Shown: positions 12,928-20,502, counted from the stretch's first letter. The stretch: DNA of 20,502 nucleotides from an uncultured Collinsella sp. (GCA_902492855.1 CABUMU010000024.1:1-20502); one strand, 5' to 3'. Program-made: numbers and translations. The notes: generated by a model from the letters alone, not told the origin.

Positions 12928-14835
12928 ATGGAACAGATTATCTTGAACATACTCGAGGCTCTGCGTCGCGGCGAGACCGTGGACGACAAAGCGCTCGTCA
13001 AACTGATACATGCCGAGGCGCGCCGTGAGGGTGCCGACAAACGCGATTTGGCCAAGCGCCGTCTGCTGCCGTTCTACCAGCGGGTTAAACGTGAGGAGCC
13101 GGTTCGGTGGGCTGCGTGGAATGTCGATTCCGATCTGGAGCGTCAACTGCTGCAGGTCCTGCGTATGAAGCCGCGCCGAACGGCCTCGGGCGTGGCGACC
13201 ATTACCGTCATTACCAAGCCCTGGCCATGCTCGGGCGATTGCCTGTTTTGCCCCAACGATCTGCGCATGCCCAAAAGCTATCTGCACGCCGAGCCGGCGT
13301 GCGCCCGTGCGGAGCAAAACTGCTTCGACCCGTATCTGCAGGTGAGCGCTCGTCTGACCGCGCTTTCGCAGATGGGGCACGCAACCGATAAGATTGAGCT
13401 CATCGTGCTCGGTGGCACCTGGAGCGACTATCCGCAAGGGTATCAGACGTGGTTTATGTCGGAGCTTTTCCGTGCGCTCAATGACGATGCCGTCGCCGGC
13501 GTGGCGGCCAACCCCATGCTGGCGCGTCCGGGCATCAGCCGTGCCGAGGCGGGGCGCCTGCTCGATGACGCTCCCGCCGATGCGCTGCCGCCTGTGGTAG
13601 CAGAGCGCCGCGAGCGCTATCGGGTTGCCGGCATTGCGACAGACGAGGCTGAGCTTGCTGCTGGCGTTGCCGACGAGCAGGAGCGTGTGGATGCTGCCGT
13701 GGGCGGCTACAACCGCGCGGTGCGTCGTCTGTACGGCCCTGGTACGCCGTGGGGCGAGGTTGCCAAGTGGCAGACGGCAACGATGGAGGAACTTGAGCGT
13801 CAGCAGCGCATCAACGAGACGGCGAAGCATCGCGTGGCGGGGCTCGTTATCGAGACGCGCCCCGATGCCGTAACGCCGCAGGCGCTTACGCTCATCCGCC
13901 GCCTGGGCTGCACCAAGATCCAGATGGGTATTCAGAGTCTCGACCAACATTTGCTCGATATCAACGAGCGTCGTATTTCGGTGGCGCAGATCGAGCGGGC
14001 GTTTTCGCTTGCGCGCCTGTTTGGCTTTAAGATCCACGCGCATTTTATGCTTAACTTGCTGGGCGCCACGCCCGAGGGGGACAAGCGCGACTACGAACGC
14101 TTTATGACCGAAGGGGCCTTTATGCCCGACGAGGTCAAGGTTTACCCGTGTGCGCTCATCGAGGGCTCGCGTCTGGTGGGCTGCTACGAGCGCGGCGAGT
14201 GGCGCCCCTATACCGAGGAGGAGCTGCTCGACGTGCTGGCCGATGACATCGTGGTGACGCCGGCGTTCTGCCGTATCAGTCGCATGATCCGCGACTTTAG
14301 TTCCGACGACATTATGGTGGGCAACAAGAAACCCAACCTGCGTCAGCTCGTTGAGAACCGCCTGGCTGCTCGGGGTGACGGTGCGACGGTGCGCGAGATT
14401 CGCTATCGCGAGATCAGTACGGCGGGTGCCGACTTGGATGAGCTGACCCTTGACGAGGAAGTGGCGTACGAGACGCCGGTGACGCACGAGCGCTTTTTGC
14501 AGTGGGTGACGCCGCAGGGCAAGATCGCGGGCTTTTTGCGTCTGTCTCTGCCCGATCGTGCTTTTGTTGCCGCGCATGCGGATGAGTTGCCGACGACACC
14601 GGACGAGGCGATGATTCGCGAGGTGCACGTGTATGGCATGGCGGCGCGCGTGGGAGATCAAGGCCAGGCAGCCCAGCACCATGGATTGGGGCGTTTGCTC
14701 GTAGAGCGTGCGTGCGAGATTGCCCGGGATGCGGGTTATACGCGTATCAACGTGATTAGCGCAATCGGTACGCGCGAGTACTATCGCCATTTGGGTTTTT
14801 GCGACCATGGACTCTATCTGCAAAAGGAGCTCTAG
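12928..14835 (+). CDS. elp3: Elp3-family tRNA uridine-34 modification enzyme (radical SAM + GNAT)
   Basis: Makes 5-carboxymethyl-type uridine at the tRNA wobble position from acetyl-CoA and S-adenosylmethionine. The radical SAM iron-sulfur cysteines are in KPWPCSGDCLFCPND (Cys101, Cys105, Cys108). VAGLVIETRPD (about 301-311) and KIQMGIQSLDQ follow. The C-terminal GNAT domain has EVHVYGMAARVG, QHHGLGRLLVERA (about 583) and NVISAIGTREYYRHLGF. At 635 residues it is longer than the usual 530-560: a stretch between about residues 187 and 295 is charged and has no counterpart I recall in archaeal or yeast Elp3. The start is inferred to be leaderless. The next gene begins on the base after the stop, so the two are coupled. 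The family is certain; the exact product in bacteria is less so. Confidence 0.93.
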   Translation: MEQIILNILEALRRGETVDDKALVKLIHAEARREGADKRDLAKRRLLPFYQRVKREEPVRWAAWNVDSDLERQLLQVLRMKPRRTASGVATITVITKPWPCSGDCLFCPNDLRMPKSYLHAEPACARAEQNCFDPYLQVSARLTALSQMGHATDKIELIVLGGTWSDYPQGYQTWFMSELFRALNDDAVAGVAANPMLARPGISRAEAGRLLDDAPADALPPVVAERRERYRVAGIATDEAELAAGVADEQERVDAAVGGYNRAVRRLYGPGTPWGEVAKWQTATMEELERQQRINETAKHRVAGLVIETRPDAVTPQALTLIRRLGCTKIQMGIQSLDQHLLDINERRISVAQIERAFSLARLFGFKIHAHFMLNLLGATPEGDKRDYERFMTEGAFMPDEVKVYPCALIEGSRLVGCYERGEWRPYTEEELLDVLADDIVVTPAFCRISRMIRDFSSDDIMVGNKKPNLRQLVENRLAARGDGATVREIRYREISTAGADLDELTLDEEVAYETPVTHERFLQWVTPQGKIAGFLRLSLPDRAFVAAHADELPTTPDEAMIREVHVYGMAARVGDQGQAAQHHGLGRLLVERACEIARDAGYTRINVISAIGTREYYRHLGFCDHGLYLQKEL

Positions 14836-15714
14836 ATGAACAAGCCGAGTGTTTCTGCTGGCGTCGTTGCCGGTGTTGCTCTGGGAGCCGCGGCGCTTGG
14901 TGCGGCCGCTGTCGCTGTTCGTGCTGCCTGTCTGCAGGTTGCGCGAACCCGCAATGGGTTGGCGCGTGTGAAACGCGTGCACGATGAGGGCGGCGACGAG
15001 ATTCGCGTGTTGGTGCAAGGCAGCGTCTACCAAAGTGCAAGCTACGTTGGTGAGCGTTGGGCGGAGCCCGTCTTTGCGTACTATCGTGCGTTTGACGACG
15101 TGTTTGAGTCCGAGGATGCGATGCGTGATGCTTATGGTCACGGTATCAACCGCATGCTTATGCTGGGTGGCGGCGGGTTTGCCTATCCCAAGTTCGCGCT
15201 GATGTCGCACGAGGGCTTGCGCATGGACGTCATCGAGTATGACGGAGAGATTACGCGCCTGGCGCGCCGCTGGTTCTATCTGGACGAGCTGGAGTGCACG
15301 GCGGGCGATCGCCTGCGGGTGATAACCGCTGAGGCTCGCTCTTATCTGGGCGTGACGAGTGTTGGTCATCGTCGCTACGACGTGGTCGTGAGCGATTGCT
15401 TTGGCGGTGCCGAGCCCGTACGCGAGCTGGCGACGGTTGAGGCGTTGCGTTTGGTGCGGGGCAGCCTAAATGTCGGTGGCGTCTACGTTGCCAATATCGT
15501 AAGCACAAACGAGGGGAGCGATGTGACGTTCCTGCGCGACTGTGCCGCCACGGCGCTTGAGGTGTTCGACCATGCTTGGGTGGTCCCATGTGGCGATGCG
15601 GAGTTCGGCGGCGAGGAGAACTACCTGCTCATCGCCAGCGACGGCGACTATGTCTTTGCCGAAGCCGTGCCCTTCGACGCCGACTTCCTCGGCACCGCCC
15701 TTCACGACAAGTAA
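14836..15714 (+). CDS. Spermidine-synthase-like (SpeE-fold) protein with N-terminal membrane segment
   Basis: A 292-residue protein. Residues 5-32 are an Ala/Val/Gly-rich hydrophobic segment, probably a membrane anchor. The rest has the aminopropyltransferase/methyltransferase fold: MLMLGGGGFAYPKFAL (107-122), DVIEYDGEITRLARRWF (131-147) with the acidic residue Glu134, then RYDVVVSDCFG (180-190). True spermidine synthases have Asp-Ala-Phe at the last motif and a conserved polyamine-binding Asp. Here it is Asp-Cys-Phe, so it may be a paralogue with another small-molecule substrate. AGGAG lies within the end of elp3, 6 bases before ATG 14836, and the stop and start codons abut, so translation is coupled to elp3. 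Convergent with the Lhr-like helicase across 26 bases without a clear terminator. Confidence 0.8.
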   Translation: MNKPSVSAGVVAGVALGAAALGAAAVAVRAACLQVARTRNGLARVKRVHDEGGDEIRVLVQGSVYQSASYVGERWAEPVFAYYRAFDDVFESEDAMRDAYGHGINRMLMLGGGGFAYPKFALMSHEGLRMDVIEYDGEITRLARRWFYLDELECTAGDRLRVITAEARSYLGVTSVGHRRYDVVVSDCFGGAEPVRELATVEALRLVRGSLNVGGVYVANIVSTNEGSDVTFLRDCAATALEVFDHAWVVPCGDAEFGGEENYLLIASDGDYVFAEAVPFDADFLGTALHDK

Positions 15715-15740
15715 GTCTCTCCGTCCCAAAAAGACTGGTC

Positions 15741-18185
15741 TTAGGCGTGGTCGCGCCAGCTGAGGACGCGCTGCTTCATGCCCTCTATGTCGAGCACGCC
15801 TTCGGCAAAGCCCTTGCGCACGAGCTCTTCGGGAACAAACTCGTCGTAGCGATCAAAATAAGGCACCTCGCCGGGATAGACGAGCTCGATGGGATCGAAG
15901 TCCTTCTCGGCCTCGGCGGCGAGCACCTCAAAGAACGTCTCTTCGTCGGCCTTCATCTTAAACTGCATAAAGTACGGGCGTGAAGGGTCGAGTCCGCGAA
16001 GGCCCAGCTCCGCGGCACATTTAATCTTGAGCATACGTTCGAGCGCCAGAAAGGCGTAGCTGCCCAGCCAGGGGAAGAGTACCCAGGTGTCGCCGCCCAG
16101 GTTGATAAGCGGTTTAGTTCCCGCGCCCGAAATCTCGGCGGTATGACGAGCCTGTGCAAGGCGTGCCCGTGCGTTGCCCATAAGGTACGGATACGCCGCG
16201 TGCTCGTTGAGCGCTTGGCGCATGCGTTCGAGTACATGTGTGTTGATGTCACCGGGGCAGTCGCCAAAGTAGGCCGGCACACGGCCCTTGACCTGCGTGG
16301 CAAAGACGGTGTGACGCTTCCAGTCCACTTCCTCGACAATCCAGCAGTGCCCGGCGATGGCGATGCGCTCACCGGGCGGTGGGGGATTGACGATCGTGCC
16401 TAACTCGGCCGACTCGCTGCGAACGGTGAACTCCTCGTTTTCCTGGAACACGGCGTAGAACTTAAAGTTGTTAATGACGCGCTCGCCCGCGAGACCCACG
16501 ATGAGTCCGCCGCCCTCGGTGACCTGGATGTGGTCGATCTTGATGAGGTGACGCAGCAGTACGCGATAGTCATCGGCCGAGACGCGGTGGAAATAACTAA
16601 GCGTGAGCACGCGTTGGGCAAGTTCGGCCGGTGTGAGCTCTCCGGTGCTGGCGAGGGTCGACATGGTCTGGTGATAGAGCAGACTGTAGGGGAGTCGATC
16701 GAGCTCGGGCGGCTCGACCCACTTTTCTTCGCGATAGAGTTGTACGAGCGCGATGCCCTGCAGGAGCTTCCATGGAATGGTCTCGGGCATCATCGTGCGC
16801 GGCTCGGGTTCCTCCTCGCGCATGACAAACCACATCTCGGGCGGAAGGTCGCGACGGCCTGTGCGCCCCATGCGCTGCAAAAAGGAGCTGACGGTAAACG
16901 GCGCGTCAATCTGGAACGCGCGCTCCAGGCGACCGATATCAATGCCGAGCTCCAGCGTAGAGGTGGTGACGGTCGTCTGCGCCTGTTCCTCGTCGCGCAT
17001 GAGCTCCTCGGCGGTCTCGCGTAGCGATGCCGAGAGGTTGCCATGATGGATAAGGAAGCGGTCTGGCTCGTGCCGGTTTTCACAGTAGCTGCGCAGCATG
17101 GAGCACACGGCCTCTGCCTCCTCGCGCGAGTTGGCAAAGACCAGGCACTTGCGGCCGCGGGTATGTTCAAAGATGTAGCCCATGCCGGGGTCGGCGTTGT
17201 CGGGTGCGGTGTCGGTGGGGTTGAGCAGTGCCTGCTCGGTCGCTCGTGGGATGTCGACTTCGCCCTCGGGGGCCGAGGAAGTGCGACGGTCTTTGGGAGC
17301 GGCCTTGCCCCGTGCCTGCTCGCGACGTTGGCGGCGTTCCTCCTGTGTGAGTTGTCCGCTGTGGCGCACGTCTTGGACACCGGACGGCAGTGCCGCGGGT
17401 GGTGTCGCCTCAATGCGCTCGCACGCGAGCACTTCGGCCTCTTGAGGACCCGCACTCTCGAATCCCCGCTGCTGCGCCTGGGGACCCGAGTTGTAGAAGT
17501 GCTCCATGGAGATACGCCACACGCGGCGCGGCTCCTCAAAGCGGGGGATGACGCAGTCGCGTCCCGTCCCCTGCGACAAGAAGGCGCCCGTGCGTTCCGG
17601 GTCCCCGATAGTGGCCGAAAGGCCAATGCGCCGGGGCCGCACGCCCGCCATGCGCGAAAGACGCTCGATAAGGCAGAGCGTCTGCCCGCCGCGGTCACCG
17701 CGCATGAGCGAGTGGACCTCGTCGATGACCACATAGCGCAGGTCGCAGAACATACGCGGGATTGCCATGTGCTTGTGGATCAGGAGTGCCTCGAGTGATT
17801 CGGGCGTAATCTGTAGGATGCCGCTTGGCTTTTTGATGAGCTTTGCCTTGTGCGACTGCGAGACATCGCCGTGCCAGTGCCAGACGGGGATATCGGCCTC
17901 TTCGCACAGATCGTTGAGGCGAACGAACTGGTCGTTGATGAGTGCCTTGAGGGGGCCAATATAGAGGGCGCCAACGCTTGCGGGCGGGTTCTCCCAAAAC
18001 TCGGTCAGGATGGGAAAGAAGGCTGCCTCGGTTTTGCCAGATGCCGTGGATGCCGTCAGGAGCACATTGTCTTGCGTGTTGAAGATGGCATCTGCCGCCG
18101 CAACCTGGATGGAGCGCAGACTCTCCCAATCGTGGGAGTAGATGAAGTCTTGGATAAACGGGGCGTAGCGGTCAAAGGCGTTCAC
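15741..18185 (-). CDS. Lhr-like DEAD/DEAH-box helicase (BrxHI-like)
   Basis: An 814-residue superfamily 2 helicase. Motif I is TASTASGKT (44-52), II DEVH (155-158), III SAT (190-192), V TSTLELGIDIG (408-418) and VI QRMGRTGRR (438-446). A winged-helix and Lhr-core region follows (SYFHRVSADDYRVLLRHLIK, then later GHCWIVEEVD). This matches the Lhr-like helicases that act as BrxHI in type 2 BREX and accompany TerB/DUF2791 genes. A charged, low-complexity insert (about 233-331) separates the two RecA lobes. I start it at GTG 18185, with GAGAGGAGG 4 bases upstream; an ATG frame reaching 18248 has no site and is not family-like. A terminator lies between it and the upstream ATPase, so it may have its own promoter. 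Probably 3'-5' DNA or DNA/RNA unwinding; the defence role is inference. Confidence 0.88.
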   Translation of the reverse strand: MNAFDRYAPFIQDFIYSHDWESLRSIQVAAADAIFNTQDNVLLTASTASGKTEAAFFPILTEFWENPPASVGALYIGPLKALINDQFVRLNDLCEEADIPVWHWHGDVSQSHKAKLIKKPSGILQITPESLEALLIHKHMAIPRMFCDLRYVVIDEVHSLMRGDRGGQTLCLIERLSRMAGVRPRRIGLSATIGDPERTGAFLSQGTGRDCVIPRFEEPRRVWRISMEHFYNSGPQAQQRGFESAGPQEAEVLACERIEATPPAALPSGVQDVRHSGQLTQEERRQRREQARGKAAPKDRRTSSAPEGEVDIPRATEQALLNPTDTAPDNADPGMGYIFEHTRGRKCLVFANSREEAEAVCSMLRSYCENRHEPDRFLIHHGNLSASLRETAEELMRDEEQAQTTVTTSTLELGIDIGRLERAFQIDAPFTVSSFLQRMGRTGRRDLPPEMWFVMREEEPEPRTMMPETIPWKLLQGIALVQLYREEKWVEPPELDRLPYSLLYHQTMSTLASTGELTPAELAQRVLTLSYFHRVSADDYRVLLRHLIKIDHIQVTEGGGLIVGLAGERVINNFKFYAVFQENEEFTVRSESAELGTIVNPPPPGERIAIAGHCWIVEEVDWKRHTVFATQVKGRVPAYFGDCPGDINTHVLERMRQALNEHAAYPYLMGNARARLAQARHTAEISGAGTKPLINLGGDTWVLFPWLGSYAFLALERMLKIKCAAELGLRGLDPSRPYFMQFKMKADEETFFEVLAAEAEKDFDPIELVYPGEVPYFDRYDEFVPEELVRKGFAEGVLDIEGMKQRVLSWRDHA

Positions 18186-18274
18186 GGGGCCTCCTCTCAT
18201 CAACGGGCTGATCAACGCAACGGGCAACGGTTCGATATCTTGCAACATCGGCGTTTGCTCAGATAAAACCTACC

Positions 18275-18302
18275 AAAAAAACCTGTCCCTTTTTGGCAGG
18301 TT
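18275..18302 (-). terminator. Intrinsic terminator at the end of the BrxD-like ATPase gene
   Basis: On the minus strand AACCTGCC-AAAAAG-GG(A)CAGGTT forms an 8-bp stem with one bulged A, followed by seven T. It begins within the stop codon of the ATPase gene and lies 89 bases before the helicase GTG start. It would reduce or stop read-through from the TerB/ATPase genes into the helicase. Confidence 0.8.
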
Positions 18303-19589
18303 AGATGGTGAATTCGGCAAAGTTGCGGTCGTCGTCCGCGGTGCCGGTGTCGTCTGTTGCGGCTGCCGGCGCCAGCGCGTCGCCGCCGACGCTTTGCAGC
18401 AACTCGGCCACGTTGGCGTCGGGGTTTTGGCATAGGATGTCGAGCAGCTCGATAAAGTCACGAATGACTTCACGCGGCGTCAGATGTGTGTCGGCCCCCA
18501 CGCGGCCAAACTCAATCTTGAGGAAGTCCACCAAGTCGTTCTCGGTAAGCGTGGGCGTCCAGCCAAAGTAGCCGGCATGAATCTGCATGAGCTTTTCGAT
18601 GAGCACCAGCAACTCCTCGTAGGTGAGTGGCTGCAGGCGGATGATGGGCGCGAGCATGTCCTTAAGGTCCTCGCGTGCAAAGCGGCCCTGAGCGAGTCGA
18701 CTTCGCAGGGCCTCGTAGGAGAACACGCCACGGCGGCGGTCTTCGATGGAGGTTGGCGTGCCGCCCATGATCATGCCCAGGTACTGCGCCTTGCCCTGGA
18801 GCGTGTCGTTGTACATGGTCAGGATCTTCTCGTAGTTGTATTGGGAATCTTATACAGATTCACGAGCTCGTCGATGAGCACCAGCATGCCCTTGTAGCCG
18901 CTGCAGACCAAAAAGCGCGCAATGAGCTTAACGTAGTCGTACCAGTCGTCATCGCTGATGATGGTCGAGGAGCCCAGCTCGGCGCGTGCCTCACTCTTGG
19001 TGCGGTACTCGCCGCGAATCCATTTGGTCACGCGGCTCATAGCTTCTTCGTCGCCCTCGGATACGGCCGCGCGGTAGCGGCGGAGCATGCGGGCGAAGTC
19101 GAAGCCGTGGACCATTTCCTCGAGTGGGGCCAGTTGGGCATTGACGGCAGACTCGTCGGCATCGGCACACGAGGCGACCCAGCGATCCAGGATAAGGTTG
19201 AGCGCACCGCCCTCGGGGCGCGTCTTGGTCGATATGTTGCGGATGAGCTCACGGTAGGTGGCAAGGCCCTGTCCCTGGCCGCCCTGCAGACGGCGCTCAG
19301 GGGATAGGTCGGCATCGGCCACGACGAATCCCTCGCCCATGGCGTGCGTGCGGATCGTCTGGAGCAAAAAGCTCTTGCCGGCGCCGTAGCGACCGACTAG
19401 GAAACGGAAGCTTGCGCCGCCATCGGCGATGAGGCTCAGGTCGGTGAGCAGAGCGCGAATCTCGACCTCTCGCCCCACGGTGATATAGGGAAGGCCGATG
19501 CGCGGGACAACGCCGCCCTTGAGCGAGTTGAGAATGACGGCGGCGACGCGCTTGGGCACGCGGGGTGCTGCGGATGCGGTATCACTCAT
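18301..19589 (-). pseudogene. DUF2791/BrxD-like P-loop ATPase, broken by a frameshift
   Basis: Two abutting frames make one ATPase. The first (19589-18819, 256 residues) has Walker A GRYGAGKS (66-73) and Walker B MLVLIDELVNLY (235-246), and ends IPNTTTRRS. The second (from ATG 18816 to 18301, 171 residues) continues with MYNDTLQGKAQYLGMIMGGT and RRRGVFSYEALRSRLA, the usual next part of BREX-type DUF2791 ATPases. Reading the third frame from 18837 gives NYEKILT directly before that ATG, so the frame changes near 18838-18840. The short loop normally seen between IPN and NYEK is missing, which points to a deletion of about 16 bases. Stop TGA (18821-18819) and ATG (18816) are two bases apart, so the C-terminal part could be made by reinitiation. 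ATG 19589 overlaps the TerB gene stop by 8 bases. A sequencing error is possible. Confidence 0.8.
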
Positions 19590-20502
19590 GGTCTAAGTAT
19601 CCTCTCACGTCTGCTTCGTAGTCCTCGATAATGCGCGGTCCTGCCGCGCCAAATTCAATTACGGTGTCACCCACCAGGTCAAAGAGCGCCTCGTTGATGG
19701 TATCGACGAGCATGTCCTCGCTCTGACCCGACCTCTCCACTGCCGATTCCGTTTGTGCCGTGTCCTGCTCGAGCAGCGCGCGGAGATAGGCGTTTGCGGC
19801 AGGCGCGAGTTCGTTTGTGGCGTCAGCGGGCGCTGCCGCTGCGAACGCGGGCGTCGGCGCGAGAAGCGGTGCCACGACACCAAACTGTTCGGTGGATATG
19901 GTCGGCTCGTCGGCCTCGTCCTGCCGAATGGGTGCCGCGACCGGTTCGACAATCGCGTCGGCTACGGGCTCGGCTTCCGGTTGCCCTGAGTCCGCTGCCT
20001 CGGCTTCCACAGGTGCGCCGTCCTCGCGCTCTTCATCGATCAAAAGCGCTTCGCGCGTTTGCGCAGCGGCGTTCCGAATGTGCCCCAGCTGACTCAGATC
20101 GATATCGATTTTGACGGGCTGGTGTGCGGCGTCCCACGAAAGCCATGCCACAATCTCGTCATCGATAATCTTGGCCAGATATTTGGGGACCTTTTCTTCC
20201 TTAAGGGGATGGGCGGGGTCCAGCGCCAGGCGCAGGCGTTGGTCGCAGGCGCGCATCATTTCACCGAGCTTGCTGCTCTTTTGCCTACTACCGTGGATAC
20301 GCATGCATTCCCAAAAGCCGTTTTGGCAACGGTAGATATGGATAGGATCCAGGCGGTATTCGCAGTCCTCGTGGCGCTCGGGCGCAAAGAATACGGCCGA
20401 GGCAAACATGGTGTAGGGCATGGCCGTCTCCTCCCCAAATAAACTCGCCACGATGCCGGTCTTTCGGTGCGTGTCATAGTAGCGCGCCATGCGGACATAC
20501 AC
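19582..20502 (-). CDS. TerB-N/TerB-C-type protein, N-terminus outside window
   Basis: The last 306 residues of a protein that continues beyond the right edge. Seen: MPYTMFASAVFF, LDPIHIYRCQNGFWECMR, KEEKVPKYLAKIIDDEIVAW and PVKIDIDLSQLGHIRNAAAQ followed by TREALLIDEE, a pattern I associate with proteins having TerB-N and TerB-C domains around a TerB core. A Pro/Ala/Glu-rich linker of about 90 residues follows. The end, MLVDTINEALFDLVGDTVIE then IIEDYEADVRGYL, is typical of TerB-C. TerB domains are acidic helical modules linked to tellurite resistance, stress and phage inhibition. The stop overlaps the ATPase start (ATGAGTGA), so the two are translationally coupled. The role here, as a scaffold or sensor for the ATPase/helicase, is inference. 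The start and N-terminal domains cannot be judged. Confidence 0.75.
   Translation of the reverse strand: MYVRMARYYDTHRKTGIVASLFGEETAMPYTMFASAVFFAPERHEDCEYRLDPIHIYRCQNGFWECMRIHGSRQKSSKLGEMMRACDQRLRLALDPAHPLKEEKVPKYLAKIIDDEIVAWLSWDAAHQPVKIDIDLSQLGHIRNAAAQTREALLIDEEREDGAPVEAEAADSGQPEAEPVADAIVEPVAAPIRQDEADEPTISTEQFGVVAPLLAPTPAFAAAAPADATNELAPAANAYLRALLEQDTAQTESAVERSGQSEDMLVDTINEALFDLVGDTVIEFGAAGPRIIEDYEADVRGYLDHE

Noticed and set aside
12778..15369. An 863-codon open frame on the minus strand opposite elp3 and the spermidine-synthase-like gene
   Set aside because: The plus strand has unmistakable Elp3 motifs. The antisense frame has no recognisable domain and is an expected side effect of GC-rich codon use.
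15715..15740. Hairpin/terminator between the convergent spermidine-synthase-like gene and the Lhr-like helicase
   Set aside because: AAGAC and GTCTT are only two bases apart, and alternative stems are 4-5 bp. Although T residues follow on the minus strand, this is too weak to call.
18186..18248. Longer helicase start at 18248 or the ATG near 18197
   Set aside because: The only strong ribosome-binding site lies 4 bases before GTG 18185, and the extra residues do not look like the family.
18814..18845. Programmed ribosomal frameshift in the BrxD-like gene
   Set aside because: No slippery heptamer or downstream structure is evident, and expected residues are missing, so a deletion or sequence error is the simpler reading.

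Overview
The window looks like chromosomal DNA from a GC-rich Actinomycetota. The gene set (DUF2130 protein, actinobacterial DUF3516-type helicase, Elp3, divergent TrmB, a TerB/BREX-type ATPase/Lhr-like helicase set) and strong Shine-Dalgarno sites fit a gut Coriobacteriia such as Collinsella. That assignment is inference: there is no rRNA or marker gene here to settle it. I saw no tRNA, rRNA, CRISPR array, transposase or prophage gene.

Layout. (1) 1-2752, plus: a two-gene unit of iron-dependent alcohol dehydrogenase and class-3-like aldehyde dehydrogenase behind a promoter that overlaps a dyad. (2) 2753-4233: a gap with a minus-facing terminator and a structured stretch, then a HIRAN-domain protein, an unlisted 59-residue charged protein, a metallophosphoesterase, a 15-bp hairpin and a strong terminator. 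(3) 4292-8805: a DUF2130 coiled-coil/nuclease-like protein convergent with a Ski2-like DEAD/DEAH helicase, with a shared bidirectional terminator. (4) 8806-9114: mostly a 123-bp element bounded by long inverted repeats. (5) 9115-10944, minus: a divergent TrmB-family tRNA methyltransferase and a Trm9-like SAM methyltransferase, each with its own signals. (6) 11212-12830, plus: a translationally coupled pair of a membrane-anchored XRE regulator and a DUF4097 membrane protein with repeated GSGD motifs. (7) 12928-15714, plus: a probably leaderless elp3 followed directly by a spermidine-synthase-like protein. (8) 15741-20502, minus: a TerB-N/TerB-C-type protein (5' end outside the window), a DUF2791/BrxD-like P-loop ATPase broken by a frameshift, and an Lhr-like (BrxHI-like) helicase.

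The most interesting part is region 8. A BrxD-like ATPase with an Lhr-like helicase is the accessory pair of type 2 BREX (Pgl) phage defence. Here it sits with a TerB protein instead of a visible PglX methyltransferase or PglZ phosphatase, so it looks like a Ter-linked DNA-processing or defence module. In this sequence the ATPase frame is broken at the loop after Walker B, with a stop-restart arrangement (TGA, two bases, ATG). A second theme is tRNA modification: Elp3 (cm5U34), a Trm9-like methyltransferase and a TrmB-like protein lie within about 6 kb. All family assignments are from reading motifs by eye; no searches were run.
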